Notes: generated from the sequence alone by a model not told the origin. DNA of 57,447 bases from Bacteroidota bacterium (GCA_023396415.1 JAEWWJ010000102.1:1-57447), one strand, 5' to 3'; counted from the stretch's first letter, positions 15,993 to 24,154 are shown. Program-made: numbers and translations.

Positions 15993-17630
15993 CTAACTTT
16001 TTCGTTCGAGTTGTTTCAGGTGATCTAACTTCTTCATTTCTAAGAAACTACTGATGCCTCCGAGATGTTCTTTCACTCTTTTATTTCCAAATTCATAGAC
16101 TTTATCCACCAATCCATCGAGGAAATCGCGGTCGTGGGAAACCAGGATAAGTGTTCCGTCGTAGTCTTGCAAAGCACTTTTAAGGATGTTTTTGGTGCGC
16201 ATGTCCAAGTGATTGGTGGGCTCATCGAGGACGAGCAGGTTCACCGGTTCGAGCAGCAATTTGATCATAGCCAAGCGGGTGCGCTCGCCGCCCGAAAGCA
16301 CCTTAACTTTTTTGTTCCAGGTGTCACCACCAAACATAAAGGCACCTAAAAGATCTTTTATTTTTGTTCGGATATCGCCTTTGGCCACATCGTCAATGGT
16401 TTCAAAAACTGTTATTTCTTCGTTGAGCAGCGAAGCTTCGTTTTGTGCAAAATAACCTATCATGGTGTTGTGACCAAGGCTCAGCTTGCCACCAAAGTCG
16501 GTTTGGCCCATCAGGCATTTCACGAAGGTTGATTTTCCTTCCCCGTTTTTGCCCACCAAAGCAATGCGCTTGCCCCTTTCAACGATAAAAGATACATCAG
16601 CAAACACCAGATGCTCGTCGTATTGTTTTGACAATTCTTCCACAATAACAGGATAGTTTCCCGAACGGGGCGAAGGCGGAAACCTCAATCGCAAGGCCGA
16701 AGTGTCCTCCTCATCCACCTCAACCATGCTGAGCTTTTCGAGCATCCGCACCCGCGACTGCACCTGGTTGGTTTTGGAATAAGTGCCTTTAAAACGTTCA
16801 ATAAATTCTGTATTGTCAGCAATAAACTTTTGTTGTTCGTCGAATTGTTTTTGCTGCTGCTCCCTGCGTTCTTTGCGCAATTGCAGATAGGAGGAATAGT
16901 TGACGCGGTAGTCGTAAATGCGGCCCATTGTCACCTCAATGGTGCGGGTGGTGATGTTGTCAACAAAGGTTTTATCGTGAGAAATAACAATGACGGCCTT
17001 GGCGTCGTTGATTAAAAAATCCTCGAACCACTGCACCGATTCAATGTCGAGATGGTTGGTGGGCTCGTCCAAAAGGATAAGGTCGGGTTTTTGAAGCAAC
17101 AACTTGGCCAGCTCAATTCTCATGCGCCATCCGCCACTAAACTCATCGGTCAAGCGACCGAAATCAGCCCTTTCAAAACCCAATCCCAACAAGATTTTTT
17201 CAACCTCTGCGTCATAATTTACCTCTTCGAGGGAGTAGAATTTCTCACTTAATGTGGATACCCGTTCAATCAAACTGAAGTAACTTTCAGATTCATAATC
17301 GGTTCTGATGGTAAGCTGTTCGTTGAGTTCGGCGATTTCCTTTTCCATCTCGAGAACATGGGCAAAGGCCTGCGATGCTTCCTCGAAAACGGTGCGGCTG
17401 TCACTAAGAAGCAGATACTGAGGCAGATAGGCAATTACGGCATCGGTTGGCGCAGTCACCCTTCCGCGTGAGGCTGACTTAACGCCGGCAATAATTTTCA
17501 ACAAGGTAGATTTGCCGGCGCCGTTTTTACCCATCAAGGCAATTCTGTCTTTGTCGTTGATGGCGAACGAGACGTCTTTAAAAAGGGTAGTGTTGCCAAA
17601 CTCAACAGTAAGGCCGTCAACTGATATCAT
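15993..17630 (-). CDS. ABC-F family ATP-binding protein
   Basis: A 545-residue soluble protein with two ATPase domains and no membrane segment. Domain 1 has Walker A GKNGAGKST, signature FSGGWRMR and Walker B LILLDEPTNHLD; an arm/linker with charged helices follows (about 240-310, rich in Lys, Gln and Glu); domain 2 has GKNGEGKST, LSGGERTR and LLVLDEPTNHLD. ABC-F proteins bind the ribosomal E site and act in translation, or in antibiotic protection in some branches; the length and short linker fit the YbiT/EttA-like housekeeping group. A minus-strand TACTTTTG box (17649-17656) lies 18 bases before the start. Confidence 0.92.
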   Translation of the reverse strand: MISVDGLTVEFGNTTLFKDVSFAINDKDRIALMGKNGAGKSTLLKIIAGVKSASRGRVTAPTDAVIAYLPQYLLLSDSRTVFEEASQAFAHVLEMEKEIAELNEQLTIRTDYESESYFSLIERVSTLSEKFYSLEEVNYDAEVEKILLGLGFERADFGRLTDEFSGGWRMRIELAKLLLQKPDLILLDEPTNHLDIESVQWFEDFLINDAKAVIVISHDKTFVDNITTRTIEVTMGRIYDYRVNYSSYLQLRKERREQQQKQFDEQQKFIADNTEFIERFKGTYSKTNQVQSRVRMLEKLSMVEVDEEDTSALRLRFPPSPRSGNYPVIVEELSKQYDEHLVFADVSFIVERGKRIALVGKNGEGKSTFVKCLMGQTDFGGKLSLGHNTMIGYFAQNEASLLNEEITVFETIDDVAKGDIRTKIKDLLGAFMFGGDTWNKKVKVLSGGERTRLAMIKLLLEPVNLLVLDEPTNHLDMRTKNILKSALQDYDGTLILVSHDRDFLDGLVDKVYEFGNKRVKEHLGGISSFLEMKKLDHLKQLERKS

Positions 17631-17648
17631 AGATGGATTTTAAGCCGG

Positions 17649-17656
17649 CAAAAGTA
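17649..17656 (-). promoter_or_regulatory. Likely -7 box for the ABC-F gene
   Basis: TACTTTTG on the minus strand matches TAnnTTTG, 18 bases before the ATG at 17630. The -33 element is not obvious. Confidence 0.4.
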
Positions 17657-17747
17657 CTCAAAAAATGGAGGTTGTGGGATAAAAGGCGGAAATTGGTATT
17701 GGAGGGGTGGGTTGTGCGAATTGTAAATGTATCAGGAAAGGTTTTGT

Positions 17748-18000
17748 TTATCTTGGTGCCATAAACTGATCTCCATTAAAGTGTATCATGGTAGTCTGGC
17801 ACTTTCATTCACCAAACTTCTGTCTCCCAAGCAATATTGTTTGAATGTTTCTTGAACGCTGTCATTTCAGGGAATGCCATCACATAAACCTTTCCAACTT
17901 TACAGTCTTTCAAAAAATTTTCAAGTTCTGAAAGACGTTTCGGAGAAACTGGAAAGTGTGAGGAATCAACCCCTATTTTAACTGCTACAAAAATGATCAA
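17748..18000 (-). pseudogene. Degenerate C-terminal remnant of a BsuBI/PstI-type restriction endonuclease
   Basis: The minus strand reads about 60 residues (SPKRLSELENFLKDC, then KVYVMAFPEMTAFKKH, then IAWETEVW) up to a stop at TGA right after VW, and then, in another frame, MIHFNGDQFMAPR followed by a stop at 17748-17750. From memory, the order AFP-x-FKK-AWETEVW-MIHFNG-F-PR is that of the end of BsuBI/PstI-family endonucleases. At least two frame changes separate the two blocks, and everything before about residue 1 is missing (the frame opens only at 18000). So this is a broken tail, not a working enzyme. No methyltransferase partner is nearby. The family call is by recognition and not database-tested. 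Confidence 0.55.
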
Positions 18001-18181
18001 TTATGACATAGCTTTAAAAACAGTTGTTTTTTACCAAATAAGTAAATGGCAAATTGGATTGGAGTATTACAATGGTTTTACCGACGTTATGGGCCTTGGT
18101 GTCATAGATGAAAAATATGACGCTCGACTTTTCAACCGCGCGCTGTGGTTTACCGTGGATTATAAATTATTGTCGTTTTAA
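17998..18181 (+). pseudogene. C-terminal remnant of an outer-membrane beta-barrel protein
   Basis: About 60 residues in one frame ending at TAA 18179-18181. The alternating pattern (KTVVFYQISKWQIGLEYYNG, then RALWFTVDYKLLSF) and the terminal aromatic residue are those of a last barrel strand pair. There is no signal peptide or room for one: upstream the same frame only runs antisense to the endonuclease remnant. A truncated gene end is the simplest reading; a real 62-residue protein is less likely. Confidence 0.4.
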
Positions 18182-18400
18182 TTGTGCGTTTTGTTGGGGA
18201 GTAGCAGGCTGAATAAATTCGTTTGAGTTGTTATCCGACTTGAGATGCTCGCGGAATAGAGATGCTCGCGGAATAGAGATGCATCAAACTGCGAACCATT
18301 ATCAGTCCTGATGCTGACTATGGTTAGTTTTGGGTCAACATTCCAAGGTATTAGCCAGTTTTGCAGGGGTTGATTGAAAAGGTATTGTCGTACAATTTGG
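18182..18400 (-). pseudogene. Truncated DDE transposase (rve integrase core) remnant
   Basis: The minus strand encodes VRQYLFNQPLQNW, then TIVSIRTDNGSQFDASLF, the conserved block holding the second catalytic Asp of IS3/IS481-type transposases. After a frame disruption the frame resumes as EFIQPATPQQNA and stops making sense just where the catalytic Glu would follow (family: QNAHIES). Start, first Asp and terminal repeats are absent. The frame disruption coincides with a 17-bp tandem repeat at 18242-18282. A dead insertion-sequence fragment. Confidence 0.65.
18242..18282. repeat. 17-bp tandem duplication inside the transposase remnant
   Basis: The unit GAGATGCTCGCGGAATA occurs at 18242-18258 and 18259-18275, followed by the first seven bases of a third copy. 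Seventeen is not a multiple of three, so the duplication shifts the transposase frame. Confidence 0.9.
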
Positions 18401-18405
18401 CAATT

Positions 18406-18609
18406 TTACTCTAACTTTTCCTTTTTAATTACACTTTTTTTTGTCAAGAGGATGAATGTAAAAAACAATACGAAAAGTATTATTTTTCCAACCAAATAAC
18501 CATAGCCATATTCGGTTAATCGGTCTAAATCGTTCTTTACTATTGAAACGATATTCACCAATAATATTAGAGAAATAATAATTGAGATGTAAAATATTGT
18601 TTTTTTCAT
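18406..18609 (-). CDS. Small hypothetical membrane protein
   Basis: A 67-residue protein with two predicted membrane helices (about 5-24 and 40-58) joined by a short charged loop (KNDLDRLTEYGYG), and a Lys-rich C-terminus. No family recognised. It lies 60 bases downstream of the Bor-like gene on the same strand, but the hairpin at 18624-18657 separates them. Real coding status is uncertain; it sits beside the remnant region and is AT-rich compared with neighbours. Confidence 0.45.
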   Translation of the reverse strand: MKKTIFYISIIISLILLVNIVSIVKNDLDRLTEYGYGYLVGKIILFVLFFTFILLTKKSVIKKEKLE

Positions 18610-18623
18610 GGGAGATAATGTAG

Positions 18624-18657
18624 AAAAGAAAGGTAATAATTAAATTACCTTTCTTTT
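18624..18657. terminator. Intrinsic terminator after the Bor-like gene
   Basis: Perfect 14-bp stem AAAAGAAAGGTAAT with ATTACCTTTCTTTT, loop of six. Bases are AT-rich, but with U-rich ends in both directions; placed 13 bases after the Bor-like stop on the minus strand. Confidence 0.7.
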
Positions 18658-18669
18658 TTTATGGGGTAA

Positions 18670-18966
18670 CTATTTAGTTACTGTGGTCGTTGATGGAGTG
18701 TAAATTCCAAATGTAATCGCGGATACCAATCCGTTAACAAATGACTGTCTGGTGTGCACTGTATAATCTTTTGCACCATTTGCCATTGCTCTTGAATCAG
18801 AAACTCCAACAGGAGCTAATCCATAAATTACATAGTGATTCCATTGTGTTACTTGAGTATTTCCTTTGGCTCCTTCTCCAACAACACTTGTGTACGAGTA
18901 GCAAGAAGTAAGCAACATTGCTACAGCAAATAAGATTGCTACCTTTTTCATTGTTTTTTTGATCAT
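18670..18966 (-). CDS. Bor/Iss-family lipoprotein
   Basis: A 98-residue lipoprotein. The signal peptide ends in a lipobox (LLTSC, Cys at about residue 22). The block SFVNGLVSAITFGIYTPST near the C-terminus matches the Bor family pattern (lambda Bor: FVNGLLGFITLGIYTP). In E. coli, Bor and Iss are surface lipoproteins linked to serum survival and carried on phage or plasmids; the role here is unknown. A downstream ATG (MKKVAIL, residue 6) is an alternative start. It is followed by an intrinsic terminator, so it is a single gene. Its position beside an IS remnant hints at transfer, but this is inference. Confidence 0.75.
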   Translation of the reverse strand: MIKKTMKKVAILFAVAMLLTSCYSYTSVVGEGAKGNTQVTQWNHYVIYGLAPVGVSDSRAMANGAKDYTVHTRQSFVNGLVSAITFGIYTPSTTTVTK

Positions 18967-18989
18967 AATCTTAAATTTTAAATAAAACG

Positions 18990-19064
18990 TTAGATTGAAT
19001 TACTCCTCATGAGTTTCTTTATGGTAATGCTTAGCATTCGGTATTTTTCATTTTGTAAAGCCAT
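18990..19064 (-). CDS. Possible 24-residue small ORF upstream of the Bor-like gene
   Basis: Minus strand ATG 19064 to TAA 18990: 24 residues starting MALQNEKYRM and rich in Lys/Arg. It lies 23 bases before the Bor-like gene. No family recognised and no good promoter seen, so it may be chance. Confidence 0.15.
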   Translation of the reverse strand: MALQNEKYRMLSITIKKLMRSNSI

Positions 19065-19394
19065 AGTTATTGTTTTTTTCACGGTGTAAAAATAGCCCTT
19101 TTTTCAACTATTTAAAGAATGATTTGAATTTTCTACATTTTTTTTAGGTTGTGAGAATTTCTCTGTCGTTTCTTGAAGCTAACGCAAGCCATTCTCTGTA
19201 TGTACCGCAAATAAACGAATCCCGGCGGTAGGGAGTTTTCGCATTTTTGTAGTAACCTGTTCAAAAACATCCTTTTTTGCTTTGCCGTGGCGTCCAATAC
19301 AGCTTTAATATTTCTAAAATCCTATGCTTAAAAAATATTTTTAGAAATTGTTAACAAAAATCAAATACAGTTTAAGAATACAACATATCACGCA
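19065..19394. other. Intergenic region upstream of the Bor-like gene
   Basis: About 330 bases with AT-rich stretches and a more GC-rich patch near 19195-19240. No recognisable gene, tRNA or repeat. It should hold the promoter of the Bor-like gene, but no exact TAnnTTTG match with a paired -33 box stood out. Confidence 0.3.
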
Positions 19395-19430
19395 AAAACC
19401 AGCATTCTCCAGATGTAGAATGCTGGTTTT
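19395..19430. terminator. Intrinsic terminator of the tricorn protease gene
   Basis: 14-bp perfect stem AAAACCAGCATTCT with AGAATGCTGGTTTT, 8-base loop, with T-rich end on the minus strand; located 25 bases after the tricorn stop codon. Confidence 0.88.
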
Positions 19431-19454
19431 CAATGTTTTTTACTGCTTTGGCAG

Positions 19455-22400
19455 TTATTTTATTTCCACTTCAATCCATTTGCTGCGATCGGGTGGTTTC
19501 GGTGCATTTACTTTTTTCACCGGATGGGCTTTCAGTTTTTCTAACAGTACTTCTACTGCTTTTTCAATGTTTGGATCTTCGCCTTTGGCCAATTGCTCAG
19601 GGCGGTCAACCACTTCAATATCGGGATAAACGCCAACGCCTTCGATGATCCATTGTTCGTTTTCGTCATAAATACCAAAGCGTGGCACCGAAATGTAGCC
19701 GCCGTCCACCAATCGGGCATTGCCTGAAATGCCTACCAATCCGCCCCAGGTGCGTGTTCCGATAAGTGTTCCGAGCCCTAACTTCTTGAAGAAATAAGGG
19801 AAAGCATCGCCTCCCGATGAGGAGTAGCCGTTGATGAGCATCACTTTAGGGCCGTCGTGGGCAATGCCGGGTGCTTTGGAGGGCAGGGTCATGCCGTTGC
19901 GGTGCCAATAGGTGAGGGTGCGGCGATCGAGCAAATCGGCCATCACCTCGGGGATGAAACCACCGCCGTTGTAGCGATCGTCAATGATAAGGGCTTCCTT
20001 GTCGTGATAGGAATACATCCCTCTGAACAATTCCCTGTTGCCTTCGACGGCGGTGTTGGGAACATGTATGTAGCCGATACGACCGCCAGAAAGTTTGTCA
20101 ACCATGGCCCTACGTTCGAGCACCCAGTTGTAATATTTGAGTTCCAACTCGCTTTCAATAGTCGTTACGAAAGATGATTTGGCATCGCTGCCATCAGCTT
20201 TTGAGCTTACCATGATTTCAACTTCTTTTTGGGACAGATTCTCAAGGAAAAGGTAAGGGTTGTCGCGGGTTGTTACCTCTTTTCCGTTGATTTTGAGCAG
20301 ATAATCGCCTTCTTTTATATGGATTCCTGCTTCGGTGAGAGGGCTGCGCCGTTCGGGATTCCAGTTTTCGCCCTGATAAATTTTCATGATGCGGAAACGA
20401 CCGCTGGTGGCATCGGCCTCAAGCTCAGCGCCCAACAAACCGGTGTTGACGCGTTTCACCCGCGGAATGTCGCCCCAATCAACGTAAGCGTGGCCGGTAT
20501 TGGTTTCGGAGACGATTTCATTGAGGACATAATCAAGGTCGAAACGGCTGCCGACAGCAGGAAGCAAAGCAGCGTAGTTTTGTTTCAGACCCACCCAGTC
20601 AACGCCATGCAGGTTGTTCACATAAAAATAATCGCGGAAAATTCTCCAAGCATCGGTATAAATCTGGTTCCATTCGGCACGAGGGTCAATTTTCATTTCC
20701 ATGGCGTCGAGGTTGAGTTTTCCTGAACCTGATTTTTGTCCGGGCGCAATTTTTGCAATGCCATAAGTTCCCGCCGCGCGGACCAACATGCTTTTTCCGT
20801 CGGCTGTCGGAATGGCCATGAAGGCATTGTCCATGATTTCTTCTGTTTTTTCGTCGGCGATGTTATAGCGCATGATTTTACCTGCCGAAGCATATAAAAG
20901 TCCACCTTCGACAGCTCCAATGATGCGATAACGGGCATTGCTTACCGGAAGCGCTTCAATACGAGCGTTAATACCTTCAAAATCAATTGTCACCTTCACT
21001 TTTTCATCGCTTTTTGGAGTTTCTTTTTTATCGTTCTTCTTCTCCTTCTCGGCGCTTTCTTTTTTGTCTTCCTGAATGGATTCGGTGTCGGTTTTGCGTT
21101 GTTTCAGCTTGGTGCCGTCGTTTCGCAGGGCCACAGCATAAATTTTTGAGGCGTTGTTGTAAAGATAGTCGAACTCAAAATCGGAGAAGTCGAGGTTGAA
21201 ATCGCGGCCCGAGACAAAAAAGATGAACTTGCCGCATTTGCTGAACACAGGCGAAACATCATCAAACTGCTCATCGGTGAGTTGCGTCACCTTGGCCGAA
21301 GGAATATTGTACACCCAAACAGCCGATTGGCCGTTGGCCGTTTCTTTGTGGTAGGTGATCCACCGGCTGTCGGGCGAGAAGCTGTAAGAACGAATTTCGT
21401 TCATAGCAGCTTGATCCACAGCTGTTTGTTTTCCAGATTCGACATCGAGCAGCCAAAGGTTCATGGTGCGATCGCTATAAACGAGGTAACGGCTGTCGGG
21501 CGACCATTCGGCTTCATATTTCCACGCCAATGAATTATGTGTAAGTTGCTGTGGGATAGCGCCTTTCTTGTTTTCTAACAGATACATTTCATATTCGCCG
21601 GTTTTATCGGAATAATAGGCGATGTACTTGCCATTGGGCGACCAAACGGGATAGATTTCGCGGGCATCGGGAGTGTTGGTGAGGTTTTCTATTTGCCCGT
21701 TTTCGGCCGGAACAGAAAAAATATCGCCGCGTGCATCAAACAAAGCGCGTTTGCCAGAAGGCGAGATGTTGAAGCTGTGAATATCATCTTTCACGTTTTT
21801 ATAATAGGCTTTCAGATTGGGATTGTCGAAATTCAAGCTCACCTGAATCCTTTCCGACTTTCCAGAAACCAGATCGAGCACGTATAAGAAGCCGCCGTTT
21901 TCATAGACGATCTGTCCGTTTTCGCCAGAAGGCCACATCACATCAAAATCTTTGTGAAAGGTGAGTTGGGTGCTTTGTTTAGTTTCGGGATTGAGGCGAT
22001 AAATGTTCAACCGCAGGTCTTGGTCGCTGGTGTAGAAAATGTTATCACCAAACCACACCGGCCATTGGTCGCTACCGGCAAAAGTGGTCAGTTGCTCTGC
22101 GCTGTTGTTTTTTAAATCGTACATCCAAATATCGCTGGCACGGCCGCCTTTGTAGCGTTTCCAGGTCCGAAACTCTCGGTCCACTGGAGTGAAGGCGATT
22201 TTTGTGGCATCGGGCGACAGGCAAGCAAAGCCACCGTTGACGATGGCCAGCTCTTCTTCAAACCCGCCCTCAAGCGAAACGAGGTAGTAGTTTCCATTGC
22301 GATCGCCAAAGGCAGTGCGGTTGGCGCGGATGAGTATTTTTTTGCTGTCGGGGGTCCAATCGAGTACCACGTGGTCGTATCCGCCACGCGGAGGCATCAC

Positions 22401-22736
22401 GCCCACGGAGTTATAGTAAGTGAGTTGACGAGCTGATCCACCTACGGCAGGCATCACCCATATTTGACGACTGCCTGAATACTCGGCCGAAAAGGCAATC
22501 CAGTGGCCATCGGGAGAGATTTTCGGAAAAAGCTCCAAGCCTTCATGTGAAGTCAGGCGTTTGGCTTCGCCTCCGTTGGAGGTCACCGTCCAAATATCGC
22601 CGGCATACACAAAGGCAACAAGGTTTTTATTGATATCGGGATAACGCAGCAAGCGTGCATCGTCCATAGCATTCAGCTGAAGGCTGCCTATCATCAGCAG
22701 CGCCACAACTGTCATTTTTTGGAAGAGATGTTTCAT
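19455..22736 (-). CDS. Tricorn-type protease (S41 family) with N-terminal beta-propellers and PDZ domain
   Basis: A 1093-residue secreted serine protease. A signal peptide (about 1-23, ending QLNA) is followed by TolB/WD40-like propeller repeats (for example FPKISPDGHWIAFSAE, YPVWSPNGKYIAYYSD) over about 30-520. A charged, low-complexity linker full of Lys and Glu lies at about 540-575. The C-terminal part holds the C1 helical block (NNLHGVDW), a GHAYVDWGD motif with the catalytic His, a PDZ domain (about 760-850), and the nucleophile in NGYSSSGGDAFPYFF. Archaeal tricorn degrades peptides from the proteasome; here the signal peptide places it in the periplasm, so it likely digests imported peptides. 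Length is usual (about 1070-1100). Confidence 0.93.
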   Translation of the reverse strand: MKHLFQKMTVVALLMIGSLQLNAMDDARLLRYPDINKNLVAFVYAGDIWTVTSNGGEAKRLTSHEGLELFPKISPDGHWIAFSAEYSGSRQIWVMPAVGGSARQLTYYNSVGVMPPRGGYDHVVLDWTPDSKKILIRANRTAFGDRNGNYYLVSLEGGFEEELAIVNGGFACLSPDATKIAFTPVDREFRTWKRYKGGRASDIWMYDLKNNSAEQLTTFAGSDQWPVWFGDNIFYTSDQDLRLNIYRLNPETKQSTQLTFHKDFDVMWPSGENGQIVYENGGFLYVLDLVSGKSERIQVSLNFDNPNLKAYYKNVKDDIHSFNISPSGKRALFDARGDIFSVPAENGQIENLTNTPDAREIYPVWSPNGKYIAYYSDKTGEYEMYLLENKKGAIPQQLTHNSLAWKYEAEWSPDSRYLVYSDRTMNLWLLDVESGKQTAVDQAAMNEIRSYSFSPDSRWITYHKETANGQSAVWVYNIPSAKVTQLTDEQFDDVSPVFSKCGKFIFFVSGRDFNLDFSDFEFDYLYNNASKIYAVALRNDGTKLKQRKTDTESIQEDKKESAEKEKKNDKKETPKSDEKVKVTIDFEGINARIEALPVSNARYRIIGAVEGGLLYASAGKIMRYNIADEKTEEIMDNAFMAIPTADGKSMLVRAAGTYGIAKIAPGQKSGSGKLNLDAMEMKIDPRAEWNQIYTDAWRIFRDYFYVNNLHGVDWVGLKQNYAALLPAVGSRFDLDYVLNEIVSETNTGHAYVDWGDIPRVKRVNTGLLGAELEADATSGRFRIMKIYQGENWNPERRSPLTEAGIHIKEGDYLLKINGKEVTTRDNPYLFLENLSQKEVEIMVSSKADGSDAKSSFVTTIESELELKYYNWVLERRAMVDKLSGGRIGYIHVPNTAVEGNRELFRGMYSYHDKEALIIDDRYNGGGFIPEVMADLLDRRTLTYWHRNGMTLPSKAPGIAHDGPKVMLINGYSSSGGDAFPYFFKKLGLGTLIGTRTWGGLVGISGNARLVDGGYISVPRFGIYDENEQWIIEGVGVYPDIEVVDRPEQLAKGEDPNIEKAVEVLLEKLKAHPVKKVNAPKPPDRSKWIEVEIK

Positions 22737-22817
22737 AAACTGAACATGGTTTTATTGAATAAAAAGTAAAGATACGCAGATGTGTGAAAATAGAAAGCAT
22801 CAATCAGATTTCGGTGG

Positions 22818-22890
22818 TGTTGAGACGAGGGAAGGGGGCTGATGGTTTTTGGTCTTTGGTCTCGTCTTGAGACGAGAGCGATCTTTGGTC
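22818..22890. repeat. Short intergenic repeats (GAGACGAG and GGTCTTT)
   Basis: GAGACGAG occurs twice on the plus strand (22822 region and 22869-22876), and once inverted within CTCGTCTTGAGACGAG (22861-22876), a 7-bp-arm palindrome with a 2-base centre. It is embedded in repeats of GGTCTTT. Possible operator or slipped-strand repeat; function unknown. Confidence 0.4.
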
Positions 22891-22921
22891 TTTTATCTTT
22901 TTGAATCTCCGTCACTTTCTG

Positions 22922-22929
22922 TATTTTTG
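22922..22929 (+). promoter_or_regulatory. Likely -7 box for the DUF3109 gene
   Basis: TATTTTTG matches TAnnTTTG only 4 bases before the ATG at 22934. If real, the transcript would begin at or very near the start codon (leaderless). Confidence 0.35.
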
Positions 22930-22933
22930 CAGC

Positions 22934-23503
22934 ATGATTATTATCAAGGATACCATTATCAAAGAAGACCTTATACAGGCCCATTTTATTTGCGATTTGC
23001 CGCGCTGCAAAGGCGAATGTTGTGTGGGTGGCGATGCCGGAGCACCCTTAGAGCCTGAGGAAATTGACGAACTCCAAGATGAGCTGGAAGCCATTTTACC
23101 TTTTATGACCGAGGCCGGAAGGCAGGTGATTGAGCAAGAAGGAGTGTATGATTATGACGAGATGGCCGGTTTGGTGACGCCTTTGATCAACGACAGAGAG
23201 TGTGCTTTTGCCGGATTTCATGAAAATGGCGTGAGTTTCTGTGCCATCGAAAAGGCTTATCTGGCCGGAAAAACAACTTTTCGCAAACCCATCAGTTGTC
23301 ATCTTTACCCTATCAGGCTCACAGAAAAAGATGGTTTTACGCAGTTGAACTACAACCGATGGAGCATTTGCACGCCCGCTGTTCGCAAAGGCACAAAAGC
23401 CGGAGTGCCATTGTATAAATTTCTCAAAGAGCCACTGATCCGACGTTTCGGAGAAGAATGGTATGGTCTGTTGGATCAAGAAGTAAAAAAACGAAAGCCC
23501 TAA
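22934..23503 (+). CDS. DUF3109 family protein
   Basis: A 189-residue soluble protein of the Cys-rich DUF3109 family, widespread in Bacteroidota. The cysteines lie in DLPRCKGECCVGGDAG near the N-terminus, then RECAFAG, FCAIEKA, PISCHLYPIR and WSICTPA, an array that would suit an iron-sulfur or zinc site; biochemical role is not established. The start is ATG 22934 (MIIIKDT); an in-frame TTG 33 bases upstream is rejected, as the family starts with this segment. The stop codon directly abuts the stop of convergent purN, with no base between. Confidence 0.85.
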   Translation: MIIIKDTIIKEDLIQAHFICDLPRCKGECCVGGDAGAPLEPEEIDELQDELEAILPFMTEAGRQVIEQEGVYDYDEMAGLVTPLINDRECAFAGFHENGVSFCAIEKAYLAGKTTFRKPISCHLYPIRLTEKDGFTQLNYNRWSICTPAVRKGTKAGVPLYKFLKEPLIRRFGEEWYGLLDQEVKKRKP

Positions 23504-24088
23504 CTACTGTCGCTTACTTCTTTTTTCTACTACCCATTGTGCAATCACTTCAGGAAAAAAACGGTACTCGAGAGCGTGAATGCGTTCTGCCAGCGAAGTT
23601 GGTGTTTCATTCGGGTTTAAGGCAATTTTCTCTTGAAAAAGGATGTCTCCTTCATCGTAATGTTCATTCACGTAATGGATCGTAATGCCGGAAAAAGCCT
23701 CACCTGCAGCCACCACAGCCTCGTGTACTTTGTTGCCGTACATTCCCTTGCCGCCATATTTGGGTAGCAAAGCCGGATGTAGGTTGATGATTCGTTGCGG
23801 AAAAGCCTCCACCAAGGCAGGGGGCAGCAGCCATAAAAAACCGGCAAGCACCAACAAATCGGCTTTGATAAGGAGAAGCTTTTGCGTGAGCTGATCGGTT
23901 TCATAAAACGATTTTCGATCTATCATTTCCACCGGAATACCCAATCGTTCAGCTCTTTGCAGCACGCCTGCTTTGGCATTGTTGCACACCACCAAACTTA
24001 CCTCAACAGCGGGATTATGGTTAAAGTAATTCGCAATATTTTCCATATTGCTTCCGCTACCCGATGCAAAAACGACCATTCTTTTCAT
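23504..24088 (-). CDS. purN: Phosphoribosylglycinamide formyltransferase (GART)
   Basis: A 194-residue enzyme that transfers a formyl group from 10-formyl-tetrahydrofolate to GAR in purine synthesis. VVFASGSGSNMENI (about 4-17) is the phosphoribosyl-binding loop, NNAKAGVLQRAERLGIP follows, and the catalytic core has INLHPALLPKYGGKGMYG with the conserved His and the later VHYVNEHYDEGDILFQE-type segment (here ITIHYVNEHYDEGDI). I start at ATG 24088 (MKRMVVFASG); a longer in-frame extension would run into the divergent promoter. Divergent from the next gene. Confidence 0.95.
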   Translation of the reverse strand: MKRMVVFASGSGSNMENIANYFNHNPAVEVSLVVCNNAKAGVLQRAERLGIPVEMIDRKSFYETDQLTQKLLLIKADLLVLAGFLWLLPPALVEAFPQRIINLHPALLPKYGGKGMYGNKVHEAVVAAGEAFSGITIHYVNEHYDEGDILFQEKIALNPNETPTSLAERIHALEYRFFPEVIAQWVVEKRSKRQ

Positions 24089-24154
24089 GCCGTAAAAGTA
24101 ATCATTTCTTACCCTAAAGCCCAATGTAGCACCGCAACCAACATGATATTTCTG

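Noticed and set aside
17941..17992. Upstream extension of the barrel remnant frame
   Set aside because: The frame is open but entirely antisense to the endonuclease remnant and has no barrel-like pattern.
18190..18290. Possible CRISPR-like repeat
   Set aside because: Only 2.4 copies of a 17-mer, directly adjacent without spacers, inside a transposase remnant.
20229..20726. 165-codon plus-strand frame in the tricorn gene
   Set aside because: Antisense to the protease and PDZ region of a clear gene.
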